A stretch of 45,986 nucleotides of DNA from Candidatus Krumholzibacteriota bacterium (GCA_024275485.1 JAJRZA010000018.1:1-45986); one strand, 5' to 3'; shown: positions 35,973 to 45,174, counted from the stretch's first letter. Notes: generated from the letters alone by a model not told the origin. Translations and numbers: made by a program.

Positions 35973-36068
35973 TCGCCGACGGTTGAACGGATTAGTTAGG
36001 ATAGCGAAGCCTGTTGCCCACCGGCAGGACGTCCATTATCCAGATTGTACCCTTTGGGAGGTTGGTTC

Positions 36069-36956
36069 ATGTTCGCAGTTTCTTCCACGCGCCGCGGAGT
36101 CTTGGCCCTCATGTTGGCCCTGATGGCTGTCACAATTGTTGGGCTGGCTGGTTGCAGCAAAGAGGAAGTGGTGGACCCCTACGTCTACGACTCCCTGCGC
36201 CGGATTACCCGGGGTGATACCTTGAGCGTGGACTTCAGATTCGAGATTGACGCTCCCGAAGTGGAATACATCAAGGGCGATGTTGCCATCATCCGTGACG
36301 GCAACCTGCTGGAGTTCCTCGTTGGTGAGGATCTGGAGCAGAACTACCCCAACATGGCCGGCACCTTGCTGGGTGTGAAAAAGACATTTACCCCGCAGCC
36401 CACTCACTTGGTTATCGAGCGCATCAAGCGCGGCGGTGTGGTTGAAGCCGACAGCATCCCCAGGCCTGTTGGTTACGTCCTGCCTAAATTGCTGCGAGCC
36501 GGTGCCATCAGCCAGGATTTGCCTGGCGCGCCTCTACCCGAAATCGGCTGGAAAAGCAAGGACCACAAAGAGGCGGTTTCCACCTACCTGCCCGAAAATG
36601 AAGGCGACGCCTTTAAGACGATCAAAAGCGCTTTCCTGAATTTCACCCATCGCCCCAGGGTGGGCTTGCCTGATTCAGTGGCAGCCAATCCCAGCGAAAA
36701 AGATTTTGCCTGGTACGCCATTGGCGATGAGATGAGTCTGGAAATGGTTGACCTCACTCCTGGTGCTGTCTTCATGCTTGAGCTGCTTCTGGAGAAGGAC
36801 CTGCCTTTGATTGGCGCTTTCACCGTGGTAAGTCTTGAAGATGAATATCAGAAACGCAAAATTGTACACGAAGGTCTGGGACACGTCCTTGGCGAGATTC
36901 GGGTAGAATGGTTCCAGTACGCCAACACCTACGTGCAGGGTTACGTGGAGGAATAG
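36069..36956 (+). CDS. Lipoprotein of unknown function
   Basis: 295 aa from ATG 36069, seven bases after GGGAGG; an in-frame ATG at 36045 lies upstream of that site and is not favoured. Basic start, hydrophobic run, lipobox GLAGC around residue 29, then acidic SKEEVVDPYVYD. The body contains beta-rich segments (EVEYIKGDVAIIRDGNLLEFLVG) and ends ANTYVQGYVEE. No family recognised. It has its own promoter candidate and a strong terminator, so it looks like a single-gene unit. Confidence 0.78.
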   Translation: MFAVSSTRRGVLALMLALMAVTIVGLAGCSKEEVVDPYVYDSLRRITRGDTLSVDFRFEIDAPEVEYIKGDVAIIRDGNLLEFLVGEDLEQNYPNMAGTLLGVKKTFTPQPTHLVIERIKRGGVVEADSIPRPVGYVLPKLLRAGAISQDLPGAPLPEIGWKSKDHKEAVSTYLPENEGDAFKTIKSAFLNFTHRPRVGLPDSVAANPSEKDFAWYAIGDEMSLEMVDLTPGAVFMLELLLEKDLPLIGAFTVVSLEDEYQKRKIVHEGLGHVLGEIRVEWFQYANTYVQGYVEE

Positions 36957-36986
36957 TTTTTCATTGGCAGACCCTTTTGAGGATTT

Positions 36987-37026
36987 GGCAAAGGCGGCAG
37001 GTATTGACCTGCCGCCTTTGCCGTTT
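36987..37026 (+). terminator. Strong Rho-independent terminator
   Basis: Perfect 16-bp stem (36987-37002 with 37007-37022) around loop ATTG, with core GGCAAAGGCGGCAGGT, followed by GTTTT. It lies 30 bases after the lipoprotein stop and faces the end of pfkA, which comes from the other side. Confidence 0.95.
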
Positions 37027-37089
37027 TCAGTCTGGTGCGATGTGGCGTATTTCTTTTTACTGCAATTATCCGGGAACCAAGCTGTTGGA

Positions 37090-38049
37090 TCAGACCAAAA
37101 TCTCCATCAGTCTAGCATCCCGCAAAACAGCCTCCGGCGAAATCTTGCTCTTCTTCTCCAATGAAGATGTGGTCAGTTTGTTGGCCACCATGCCCACCAT
37201 CACGCCGTGCTTGCCTTCAAAAAGCAACTCCGCGGCATGATGACCCAGCCGGGATGCCAAAATGCGGTCATAGCCCGAAGGCGCCCCGCCACGCTGTACA
37301 TGGCCCAGCACCACCATGCGCACTCCTCTTTGCAATCTTTCCTGCAATTCGAAGGTGATGTACGAAGCCTTGCCAGCTCCCTCGGCGACGATGATGATGG
37401 CGTGTTGTTTGCCACGGGCGTAGCCGTCCTTGATGCGGCGGGCCAGATCGTCCACGTTGAAGGGAATTTCCGGCAGCAGGACCTCTTCGGCCCCAGTGGC
37501 GATGGCTGTCTGGGCAGCCAGCAGTCCGTACTCCCTACCCATCACCTCAATGACGAAGATGCGTCCATGGCTGGTGGCCGTATCGCGCACCTTGTCCACG
37601 GCTTCAATGGCAATGTTCAAAGCCGTATCAAAACCGATGCTGATGTCCGTGTCCGGAATATCGTTATCGATGGTGGCCGGCACCCCGACAACAGGCAGTC
37701 CGAACTCTTTTGTCAGTTTGGAGGCACCACGAAAGCTGCCGTCGCCGCCGATGATAACCATACCGTCGAGTTTGAGCTTCTTGATGGTTTCGGCCACAGG
37801 TTTGGTTCCTTCGTCGGTGGCAAACTCCGGATAACGGAAAGTGCGCAAAACAGTACCGCCCTGGCCGATGATTCCGCTGACGGAGACAGGACTCATGGTC
37901 TCGTACAGCCCTTCGGCCAGGCCTCGCCAACCCTTGCGGATGCCGATGACTTCAGCTCCGTGTCGCCACGCCGTGCGCACCACAGCCCTGATGGCGGGGT
38001 TCATGCCTGCGGCATCGCCGCCTCCGGTCAACACTCCGATTCGCTTCAT
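37090..38049 (-). CDS. pfkA: ATP-dependent 6-phosphofructokinase
   Basis: 319 aa, the usual bacterial PfkA length. Phosphorylates fructose-6-P. It has GVLTGGGDAAGMNPAIR (nucleotide loop; usually GGDxPGxN, here Ala for Pro), IIGGDGSFRGA with Gly at the position that is Asp in pyrophosphate enzymes, GVPATIDNDI with the catalytic Asp, and MGREYG. The Ala in VPATIDND replaces the usual Gly of ATP enzymes and is not the Lys of PPi enzymes, so ATP use is favoured but not certain. ATG overlaps the rarA stop. Confidence 0.93.
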   Translation of the reverse strand: MKRIGVLTGGGDAAGMNPAIRAVVRTAWRHGAEVIGIRKGWRGLAEGLYETMSPVSVSGIIGQGGTVLRTFRYPEFATDEGTKPVAETIKKLKLDGMVIIGGDGSFRGASKLTKEFGLPVVGVPATIDNDIPDTDISIGFDTALNIAIEAVDKVRDTATSHGRIFVIEVMGREYGLLAAQTAIATGAEEVLLPEIPFNVDDLARRIKDGYARGKQHAIIIVAEGAGKASYITFELQERLQRGVRMVVLGHVQRGGAPSGYDRILASRLGHHAAELLFEGKHGVMVGMVANKLTTSSLEKKSKISPEAVLRDARLMEILV

Positions 38050-39479
38050 TTCGATTCTCCTTTGGGCTCATCCGAACCCTGACGGCGCCTTTGGTGCCAC
38101 TGTGTGATTTGCCGCATGCGCCGTTCCAGCTCGGCTTCGAAACCGCGCTGACCCGGCTGATAGAAAACCCTATCCTGCAGACTGTCGGGAAGGCAGGTCA
38201 TTTCGGTGATGCCTTCGTTCTTGTCGTGGGCATATTGGTACCCCTTCCCATAGCCCAGGCCCTTCATCAATCGGGTGGGGGCGTTGCGTATGTGCATGGG
38301 CACTGATGGATTGTAACCTTTGGCCACTTCTTTCTGAACAAGTTTGTAGCCCTTGTAAAGAGCATTGCTCTTGGGGCTGAGGGCCAGAAAGACAACGGCC
38401 TGGCTCAAGGCCAACGCTCCTTCGGGCATTCCGATGAAGTGGATGGCGTCGCGTGCGGCCAGGGTTTGCGGCAGGGCTTGCGGATCGGCCAGACCAACAT
38501 CTTCACTGGCAAACCTCACCAGGCGCCGGGCAATGTAGAGTGGATCTTCGCCACCTTCAAGCATGCGGCCCAGCCAGTACAGGGAGGCCTGGACATCGCT
38601 GTTTCGCATGCTCTTGTGCAGGGCTGAGATGATGTTGAAATGCTCTTCACCACCTTTGTCGTAACGGGCGGCACGGTTTTGGATGATGGCACCGATATCC
38701 TGGGCAGTCAGGGGAGCCTGATCAACGAGGGGCGCTTCTTCTTTCAACCGGGCGGCGTGAGCCGACGCAACAGTCTCCAACAAACCCAGGGCTACCCGGG
38801 CATCCCCTTCACAGATTTCACCGAGCATGTGCAAGGCATCGTCCGCCAGATCCAGGCCTTCAACATTGAGCCACTTGGGGGCATCAAGAGCCCTGCGCAG
38901 CAATTGCCTTACATGATCAGGAGCCAACGGTTTAAGGACGAACAGCCGTGTTCGCGATAGCAGGGCGCTGATTACTTCGAAGGAAGGATTCTCGGTGGTG
39001 GCACCGATCAGGGTAATGTCACCACGTTCCACCCAGGGCAGCAGTGTGTCCTGCTGAGCCTTGTTGAAACGATGAATCTCATCGAGGAATAGAATGGTAC
39101 CCTGCCCGGTAGCTTGTTTCAGTTTGGCCGACTCGGCCATCACCGCCTTGAGCTCTTTCGATCCCACCGATACGGCGCTGTACTCGAGGAAGCGAGCCTG
39201 TGTATGCTGGGCCACAATACGAGCCAGGGTGGTTTTGCCACAGCCCGGGGGACCCCAGAGCAACAACGATGGCAGAGTATCTCCTTTGAGGAGGATTCCC
39301 AGGGCGCCGTTGGGACCGAGCAGATCTTCTTGTCCCACAACTTCAGCCAACGTGGTGGGACGCATGCGATCAGCCAGAGGCACGCGACCAGGCGCACGCA
39401 CATCGGAGTCAGGCTGGGCAGCCGGGTCGGTTGATTGATTGTCCGCATCACCGGGTGTGGAAAACAGGTTTTTATTCAT
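38046..39479 (-). CDS. rarA: Replication-associated recombination ATPase RarA (MgsA)
   Basis: 477 aa. AAA+ clamp-loader-like protein acting at stalled replication forks. Visible are PLADRMRPTTLAEVVGQ, Walker A LLLWGPPGCGKTTLA, Walker B ILFLDEIHRFNK, sensor 1 GATTENPSF, and the family C-terminus with SALHKSMRNSDVQASLYWLGRMLEGGEDPLYIARRLVRFASEDVG. An extra 35-residue polar lead precedes the core. There is no ribosome binding site before the ATG, and the -10 of its promoter lies nine bases away, suggesting a leaderless message. It is followed by pfkA with a 4-base overlap. Confidence 0.95.
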   Translation of the reverse strand: MNKNLFSTPGDADNQSTDPAAQPDSDVRAPGRVPLADRMRPTTLAEVVGQEDLLGPNGALGILLKGDTLPSLLLWGPPGCGKTTLARIVAQHTQARFLEYSAVSVGSKELKAVMAESAKLKQATGQGTILFLDEIHRFNKAQQDTLLPWVERGDITLIGATTENPSFEVISALLSRTRLFVLKPLAPDHVRQLLRRALDAPKWLNVEGLDLADDALHMLGEICEGDARVALGLLETVASAHAARLKEEAPLVDQAPLTAQDIGAIIQNRAARYDKGGEEHFNIISALHKSMRNSDVQASLYWLGRMLEGGEDPLYIARRLVRFASEDVGLADPQALPQTLAARDAIHFIGMPEGALALSQAVVFLALSPKSNALYKGYKLVQKEVAKGYNPSVPMHIRNAPTRLMKGLGYGKGYQYAHDKNEGITEMTCLPDSLQDRVFYQPGQRGFEAELERRMRQITQWHQRRRQGSDEPKGESK

Positions 39480-39486
39480 AAGGGAT

Positions 39487-39514
39487 ATTCTACCCGGTTC
39501 TTACGCTGAGGCAA
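39487..39514 (-). promoter_or_regulatory. Candidate rarA promoter (leaderless transcript)
   Basis: On the minus strand: TTGCCT (39514-39509), 16-base spacer, TAGAAT (39492-39487). Only seven bases separate the -10 from the rarA ATG at 39479, so transcription would start at or next to the AUG. The TAGAAT box and 16-base spacing match the candidate ruvB promoter at 5732-5759. Confidence 0.5.
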
Positions 39515-39590
39515 GCTTGCACTTTACTCAACCTTGCCTGACCTTGTAACGAAACATCTGGACTCTGCCCACTGCATGAAGGAGCAACCC

Positions 39591-40778
39591 ATGGCGCGTG
39601 CCATTCTGATAGTTCTGGACGGTCTTGGTGTCGGCCATGCGCCCGATGCCGCGGCCTACGGCGATGCCGGAAGCAATACCCTTGCCAACATGGCTGCCAG
39701 AGTTGGTGGCCTGAACATTCCAAACCTGCACAGTCTCGGTCTGGGCAACATCCAGGAACTTCAGGGTGTGGCTGCGGTGGACCATCCCAGAGCGGGCCAC
39801 GGACGGCTCCAGGAAGTCTCCGCCGGCAAGGACAGCACCACCGGTCACTGGGAGCTGATGGGTTTGGTCACCGAAGAGGCTTTTCCAACTTATCCCCAAG
39901 GATTTCCCGCCGATATCCTGGACGAATTCACCAGGCTCACCGGTTATGGTGTGTTGGGCAACAAGGCAGCCAGCGGAACGGCGATCATTGAAGAGTTGGG
40001 GGATGAACATCTGGCCAGCGGCAAGCTCATCGTTTATACCTCAGCTGACAGTGTCTTTCAGGTAGCCGCCCACGATCAGGTCTGCGAACTTGATGAACTT
40101 TACCGGGTTTGTGAGATTGCCCGGGAAATGCTTCAGGGTGAGCACAAGGTCAGCCGGGTTATTGCCCGTCCCTTCACCGGGCCGTCGGGCCGGTTCACCC
40201 GAACGGAATACCGACACGACTATTCGGTGGAACCGCCGGAGGGATCCCTGGTTCTGACTGCTTTGCAAAAATCCGGTGTGCGGGTGTTGTCCATCGGCAA
40301 GATTTACGACCTGTTTGCCGGCACGGGCATCGACGAGAGCCATGTCTCGCGCAACAATGCCGAAGGCATGGCTGAGCTGGACAGACAGTACGCCGCCGCC
40401 GGAGGGTCCACTCTGATCCTGCTCAACCTGGTGGATTTCGACATGCTCTGGGGCCATCGCAACGATCCTGAAGGCATGAAAAAAGGCCTGGAAATCTTTG
40501 ATGTATGGCTGGGCAAATTCCTGCCGAAAATGGCTGAGGGAGATTTGTTGCTGATGACTGCGGACCACGGAAACGACCCCACCACAACCAGCACAGATCA
40601 CAGCCGCGAGCAGGTGCCGATTTTGGCCTATCTGGCGGGAAGTGAAAATGGTGTGGATCTGGGCGTCAGGGAAGGCTTCATGGATGTGGCTGCCACCTAT
40701 GCCGAGTTTTTCGGAATTCCGGCTTTGCCCAAGGGAACCGGTTTTCTTTCATCCCTGAAAATGGAGGATGAGGTTTGA
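39591..40778 (+). CDS. deoB: Phosphopentomutase
   Basis: 395 aa from ATG 39591, six bases after AAGGAG. Interconverts (deoxy)ribose-1-P and -5-P. Alkaline-phosphatase-like metalloenzyme: MARAILIVLDGLGVGHAPDA at the start, SAGKDSTTGHWELMG (catalytic Thr region), and the metal residues in NLVDFDMLWGHRND and LMTADHGNDPTTTSTDHSRE. First gene of a tight three-gene nucleoside salvage unit with cdd and deoA. Confidence 0.96.
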   Translation: MARAILIVLDGLGVGHAPDAAAYGDAGSNTLANMAARVGGLNIPNLHSLGLGNIQELQGVAAVDHPRAGHGRLQEVSAGKDSTTGHWELMGLVTEEAFPTYPQGFPADILDEFTRLTGYGVLGNKAASGTAIIEELGDEHLASGKLIVYTSADSVFQVAAHDQVCELDELYRVCEIAREMLQGEHKVSRVIARPFTGPSGRFTRTEYRHDYSVEPPEGSLVLTALQKSGVRVLSIGKIYDLFAGTGIDESHVSRNNAEGMAELDRQYAAAGGSTLILLNLVDFDMLWGHRNDPEGMKKGLEIFDVWLGKFLPKMAEGDLLLMTADHGNDPTTTSTDHSREQVPILAYLAGSENGVDLGVREGFMDVAATYAEFFGIPALPKGTGFLSSLKMEDEV

Positions 40779-41236
40779 GCGATCAAGTATCTGAAAAATT
40801 GACTGGGGAATTCCGCACGCTTGTCAGCAGTGCCTGCAAGGCTCGACTCAACAGCCACTCACCCTATTCCGGATTTCGGGTGGGAGCCGCTTTGTTGGCC
40901 GTCGACGGCAGGGTTTTTGTGGGCACCAACGTGGAAAATGCCAGCTTCAGCCTTTCCAACTGTGCCGAACGCACCGCCATTTTTGCAGCAGTAACAGCAG
41001 GCGTGCACGATTTTCAGGCCATTGCTGTTTGTGCCGATGGCGTCAATCCCACCGCGCCTTGCGGGGCCTGCCGACAAGTACTGGTGGAGTTTGGTCTGGA
41101 CATGGTGGTTCTTATGGCCGGCCAAGACGGTGCCGATGGACCGATTAGCCAAACCACTGTCCGCCAGTTGGTCCCCGATGCATTCACTGACTTTCGCTCC
41201 CACGTTCGCCGTGACCCCGAGGGAGGACCCCGATGA
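40775..41236 (+). CDS. cdd: Cytidine deaminase
   Basis: 153 aa from TTG 40775, seven bases after GGAGG and overlapping the deoB stop (TTGA). Homotetrameric-type enzyme with three zinc cysteines: Cys in NCAERTA with catalytic Glu, and PCGACRQV. SPYSGFRVGAALL is the conserved nucleoside-binding start. The C-terminal 20 residues are longer than in Bacillus-type Cdd. Converts cytidine and deoxycytidine to uridines that the next enzyme can cleave. Confidence 0.95.
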   Translation: MSDQVSEKLTGEFRTLVSSACKARLNSHSPYSGFRVGAALLAVDGRVFVGTNVENASFSLSNCAERTAIFAAVTAGVHDFQAIAVCADGVNPTAPCGACRQVLVEFGLDMVVLMAGQDGADGPISQTTVRQLVPDAFTDFRSHVRRDPEGGPR

Positions 41237-42549
41237 ATATCCTGGAGATCATCGAGGCCAAAAAGCAAGGCCGAGAGCTCACTGCCCAACAAATCCGCTA
41301 TGTGGTGGACGGGTTTACCGCGGAAGAATTCCCTGTTTACCAGATGTCCGCTTTCTTGATGACGGTCTGGTTCAACGGCATGACCCCCGCTGAGACTGCA
41401 GCCCTGACCGGAGCCATGCTGGAGTCGGGGGAGCAACTTGATACCAGCGTTCTGACGGGGCCCAGTGCCGACAAGCACAGCACCGGTGGTGTGGGGGACA
41501 AGGTGAGTCTGCTGTTGGCTCCCCTGGCGGCCGAGTGCGGTCTCAAGGTTCCCATGCTCTCGGGCAGGGGGCTCGGCCACACAGGCGGCACCCTGGATAA
41601 ACTGGAGGCCATTTCCGGCTACCGCATCCATATGGACAACGACGAGTTTTTGAGCATCACTGAAAAGGTGGGCTGCGCCATCATAGGTCAGAGCGGAAGC
41701 ATTGCACCGGCCGATGGTCGTATCTACTCCCTGAGGGATGTCAGCGCCACTGTCGATTGTGTGCCCCTGATCACCGCCTCCATCATGTCCAAAAAGTTGG
41801 CCGCCGGTCCAGAGGCCATTGTCATTGATCTCAAAACCGGCTCCGGCGCTTTCATGAGGGACCTGGACCAGGCTCGGGAACTGGCCAAGGCCCTGGTGGA
41901 AACCGGTAAGCACTATGGCCGCAAAATGAGTGTGGTTTTTTCGGATATGGATCAGCCTTTGGGTCGGGCCATTGGTCATGCCAATGAGACCATCGAGGCC
42001 TTTGATGCCCTGCGGCCAGGGCATCGTCAAACGGCTCCCCAGGATCTTGTGGTTTTGACCGAGGACCTGGTGGCGGAGATGGTCAGGGTTGCTGAGGTAT
42101 GCATCGATCGTTCCGCGAGCCTGGAACTGGTGCGTGAGGCTTGGGACAGCGGACGTGCCTTTGAACGGATGTTGCTTTGGGTTGAAACCCAGGGGGGGCG
42201 TATCAATGGGGACCTGCCCGACTTCGGTTTGAAGACCGCAGCTCTGGCCCTGGAGTTGAAAGCCCCCGCCGATGGCTGGCTGGCTGGAGTGAACTGCCGA
42301 GAGGCGGGCTTGGCCCTGGCCGACATGGGCGGAGCCCGGCGCAAAGTCGAAGATCCCCTGGACTTGAGCTGTGGCATCGATTTTCTGCCCCTGGTGGGCG
42401 ACGCCATTGTGGCGGGTCAGACTTTGGCCCGGATTTTCTGTGATGACGCATCCGCAGGCCAGGTTGCTGCTGAGCGGCTTCTGGCAGCCCTGGAGTTCAG
42501 TGATGACCAAGTTGCTGCCAACACCATGATCCTTGATCGGATCCAATAG
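41233..42549 (+). CDS. deoA: Thymidine / pyrimidine-nucleoside phosphorylase
   Basis: 438 aa; ATG overlaps the cdd stop. Cleaves thymidine (and perhaps uridine) with phosphate to the base and (deoxy)ribose-1-P, which DeoB then converts. It shows QMSAFLMTVWFNGMT, the phosphate loop KHSTGGVGDKVS, LSGRGLGHTGGTLDKLE (family signature) and LKTGSGAFM. Whether it is strictly thymidine-specific (deoA) or the broader pdp type cannot be told from the residues I can check. Last gene of the deoB-cdd-deoA unit. Confidence 0.93.
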   Translation: MNILEIIEAKKQGRELTAQQIRYVVDGFTAEEFPVYQMSAFLMTVWFNGMTPAETAALTGAMLESGEQLDTSVLTGPSADKHSTGGVGDKVSLLLAPLAAECGLKVPMLSGRGLGHTGGTLDKLEAISGYRIHMDNDEFLSITEKVGCAIIGQSGSIAPADGRIYSLRDVSATVDCVPLITASIMSKKLAAGPEAIVIDLKTGSGAFMRDLDQARELAKALVETGKHYGRKMSVVFSDMDQPLGRAIGHANETIEAFDALRPGHRQTAPQDLVVLTEDLVAEMVRVAEVCIDRSASLELVREAWDSGRAFERMLLWVETQGGRINGDLPDFGLKTAALALELKAPADGWLAGVNCREAGLALADMGGARRKVEDPLDLSCGIDFLPLVGDAIVAGQTLARIFCDDASAGQVAAERLLAALEFSDDQVAANTMILDRIQ

Positions 42550-42572
42550 CAGCTTGCTTGCTGCCACGAAAA

Positions 42573-42594
42573 GAAGGTCCCATCGGGGACCTTC
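42573..42594. terminator. Terminator between convergent deoA and the PBP gene
   Basis: Perfect 9-bp stem GAAGGTCCC (42573-42581) with GGGACCTTC (42586-42594) around loop ATCG. The minus-strand side is followed by TTCTTTTCG, so it fits best as the terminator of the leftward PBP gene, and can also stop deoA transcripts. Confidence 0.8.
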
Positions 42595-42619
42595 CTATTG
42601 TATCACTGCCGCTCGTAAA

Positions 42620-44737
42620 TCAGAATTCGGAATCTTCATCATCCAGGGTCTGGAAATCCTTGTCCACACCCTGGAAGTTGTGAAGCTGCCCGCCGTGGAC
42701 ATCACAAAAATCCTGGGGAAAGTTGTCAGGCAGGAATACTTCGGCGGCTGTGCTGTCACAACCTGTGGTGGCCAACATGCCCGTGCGCAGACAAACCGTT
42801 TCTTCCATGATACCCGGAGGGCGAATAAACGGTTCATCGCCTTTTTCATCGGTGATTTTCCCCATGAACTTGGCCCAGATGGGCAAGGCCATCCGGCTGC
42901 CAGTGGCTCCTTTTCCCATGGGTAGGGCCCTGTCGAAGCCAACCCACACTCCGGCACAGAAACTGGGAGTAAATCCGCAGAACCAGGCGTTGGTGCTTTC
43001 GTTGGTGGTCCCTGTTTTACCTGCCCCGGTTTTTTTGAAACCCCGCCATGATGCTCCTCGGGCCGTCCCTTCCAAAAGGGTGGTGCGCAGAAGATTGGTC
43101 ATCATGTAGGCCTCGGCAGGATCCAGGGCGTCACGTTGCTGGATCCGCACTTCAAAGAGGATTTCCCCGTCAGCGCTCTCCACCCGGGTGATCAGGTGTT
43201 GAGTGGTGTAAACTCCATGATTGGCGAAGGTGCTGTAGGCAGCCACCACTTCCCTGAGGGTGACTTCTCCGGCACCCAGAAAGAGGGCCGGCACCCGGGG
43301 CAGTTTCGTGGTGAAACCCAGGGCACGAACATTCTCCAGCACCGGTGCCAGACCAAAATCGAGGTAGAGCTTGGCCGTGGGTGTGTTGACTGATCTGGTC
43401 AGGGCAAAACGCAAGGTCATGGGACCTCGAAACCTTCCCGAAAAGTTTTTGGGACGCCAGAGGCTGACGCCGGTGTCCAGCACAAAGGGGGTGTCCATCA
43501 GAATGGAGCATGGTGTGTAGCCGCTTTGAAGGGCCGTCAGGTAAATGAAGGGTTCGAAAATGGAGCCTGGCTGGCGTGAACTTTGAGTCGCCAGATTCCA
43601 TTTGTAATCCTTGAAAGAGCGGCCCCCGACCATGCCCAGCAGGGCTCCCGTGCGAACATCCTGCAACAGGGCCGCTCCCTGGAGGTACTCCATGGATCCC
43701 GGCTTTTCGTTCACTGATGTGAGCGAGTCGTATATGGCCTTGGTCATTTCATATTCGCGGGCGGTTTCTTCGGTGGTCAGGTGGTTTTCAAGGGCTTCTT
43801 CCATCCAGACCTGGTAACGAGGCACGAGGGTCGTGTAAACTTTAAGTCCTTCTTTGTAGAGCTGGGTGGCGCCATAATCCTGCTCCAGGATCTTGCGCAC
43901 TTCCTCCACGAAGTAACCGGCAAACCCCGGGCTGACCATATCTCGGGGATCAACAGTTTGGGGGTAAACCTCGGTGGCCCCGATGGTTTCAGCTTCGGCC
44001 CTGGTCAGGTTTCCGGCCGAGATCATCGTCTCCAGGACGGTGGCCCGCCGTTTGTAGGCCTGATCCAGGTGATTGAAAGGGGAATAGCGTTCGGGAAGCT
44101 GAATCATGCCCGCCATCATGGTGGCTTCCGCATCGGTCAGTTCCCAGACGTCCTTGCCAAAAAAAGTGTGCGCCGCTGCTTGAACCCCATAAGCTCCCTT
44201 GCCCAGATAGATTTCATTCAGATACATGGCCAGGATTTCATCCTTGGTGTAGATCTGTTCGATCTGCACCGCGAGGATCATTTCCTTGAGTTTGCGCGTG
44301 ATCCGTTTTTCTGGAGTCAGGAACAGGTTGCGTGCCAGTTGCTGGGTCAGGGTGCTGGCACCATGCCGGTTGCCCCGCACCAGATTGTAGTAGACCACAC
44401 CCACCAGCCGACGCAGATCAATACCATAGTGACTTTGAAAACGACGGTCCTCAACTGAGATGACGGCATCCTGAAGTAGCAAGGGGATCCGGCTCAGGGG
44501 CACAAGTGTCCGGTTTTCGGTGTAAAATTCCCTCAGGGTATCCCCATTTGCAGCAAAAATGAGGGTTTTAACAGGAGATTCGATACTTTGCAGCGATTCC
44601 AGACTGGGTAGGTCCTGCGTCAATTGATCCAGACCATATATAGTGGCACCAACGGATCCCAGAACCACCAAGATGGCAAGGATCAGAAAGGCGCGGACAA
44701 ACCAAAGGGGAATAGTCAACTGAAAGAAACGGCGCAT
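42620..44737 (-). CDS. mrcA: Class A penicillin-binding protein (PBP1a type), SxxK lysine replaced
   Basis: 705 aa, start 44737 after AGGAGG. Cytoplasmic start, one membrane helix (14-36), then glycosyltransferase domain GT51 with catalytic Glu96 in ISVEDRRFQSHYGID and GASTLTQQLARNLFL, then a transpeptidase domain. Transpeptidase motifs 2 and 3 are intact: SVN (449-451) and KTG (574-576). Motif 1 reads Ser392-Ile-Phe-Glu395 in RQPGSIFEPF, where every active enzyme has SxxK. The codon is GAA (43555-43553). The glycosyltransferase should still polymerise glycan strands, but crosslinking activity is doubtful. Single gene with its own terminator at 42573-42594. Confidence 0.92.
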   Translation of the reverse strand: MRRFFQLTIPLWFVRAFLILAILVVLGSVGATIYGLDQLTQDLPSLESLQSIESPVKTLIFAANGDTLREFYTENRTLVPLSRIPLLLQDAVISVEDRRFQSHYGIDLRRLVGVVYYNLVRGNRHGASTLTQQLARNLFLTPEKRITRKLKEMILAVQIEQIYTKDEILAMYLNEIYLGKGAYGVQAAAHTFFGKDVWELTDAEATMMAGMIQLPERYSPFNHLDQAYKRRATVLETMISAGNLTRAEAETIGATEVYPQTVDPRDMVSPGFAGYFVEEVRKILEQDYGATQLYKEGLKVYTTLVPRYQVWMEEALENHLTTEETAREYEMTKAIYDSLTSVNEKPGSMEYLQGAALLQDVRTGALLGMVGGRSFKDYKWNLATQSSRQPGSIFEPFIYLTALQSGYTPCSILMDTPFVLDTGVSLWRPKNFSGRFRGPMTLRFALTRSVNTPTAKLYLDFGLAPVLENVRALGFTTKLPRVPALFLGAGEVTLREVVAAYSTFANHGVYTTQHLITRVESADGEILFEVRIQQRDALDPAEAYMMTNLLRTTLLEGTARGASWRGFKKTGAGKTGTTNESTNAWFCGFTPSFCAGVWVGFDRALPMGKGATGSRMALPIWAKFMGKITDEKGDEPFIRPPGIMEETVCLRTGMLATTGCDSTAAEVFLPDNFPQDFCDVHGGQLHNFQGVDKDFQTLDDEDSEF

Positions 44738-45174
44738 GGCTCCTCCTGGCCGGTGATTTCCTTACAAACGAAGAATGCCCTAACTGGAAAACAGGCCGTC
44801 AACCAATTGGGAGAATAACCAATATAACCCCGAGGTGTGGTTATATTCCAGTACCCAGGGAAAAGAAAAGCAAGCCATGGGCCAACCGGAAACAGTCTGG
44901 GTATGGACAGCCACGAGGTTTCAGTTAACCAAGTGGCTTTCCGAGCACTTTCTCTTTGTGTTTGAGTGGACACTTGTACCTGAGAATACTGGTATTTTCC
45001 AATTTTGGGCCTCGAAGAGCGGAAGAAACATGGATTGCAGGCCACTGATTTTCAGTAAAAAGGTGGTCGGGAGGGTGAGATGGACCCGAAGCAAGCCCTG
45101 TGGATGGTTGAAACAGACCTTATTTGGCAATTCGAGGTGTTTTTAAAATATTATAGAAAAATGCATTTTTCTTT
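44738..45174. other. Intergenic region between the PBP gene and the rRNA promoters
   Basis: About 440 bases with no believable gene. It holds the upstream region of the leftward PBP gene, an inverted repeat at 44821-44847, and an AT-rich tract (45139-45174) that probably acts as the UP element of the first rRNA promoter. Short open frames here lack ribosome binding sites and coding character. Confidence 0.6.
44821..44847. promoter_or_regulatory. Inverted repeat, operator-like
   Basis: AATATAACC (44821-44829) and GGTTATATT (44839-44847), a perfect 9-bp dyad with a 9-base spacer, about 85 bases upstream of the PBP start. It contains TATATT-like -10 sequence on both strands and could be a repressor site controlling the PBP gene. 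Confidence 0.55.

Noticed and set aside
41014-42567. 517-residue minus-strand open frame
   Set aside because: Antisense to cdd and deoA, both of which have complete family motifs.
44835-45146. Small plus-strand open frame upstream of the rRNA promoters
   Set aside because: No ribosome binding site, unusual composition, and it crosses the UP-element region.
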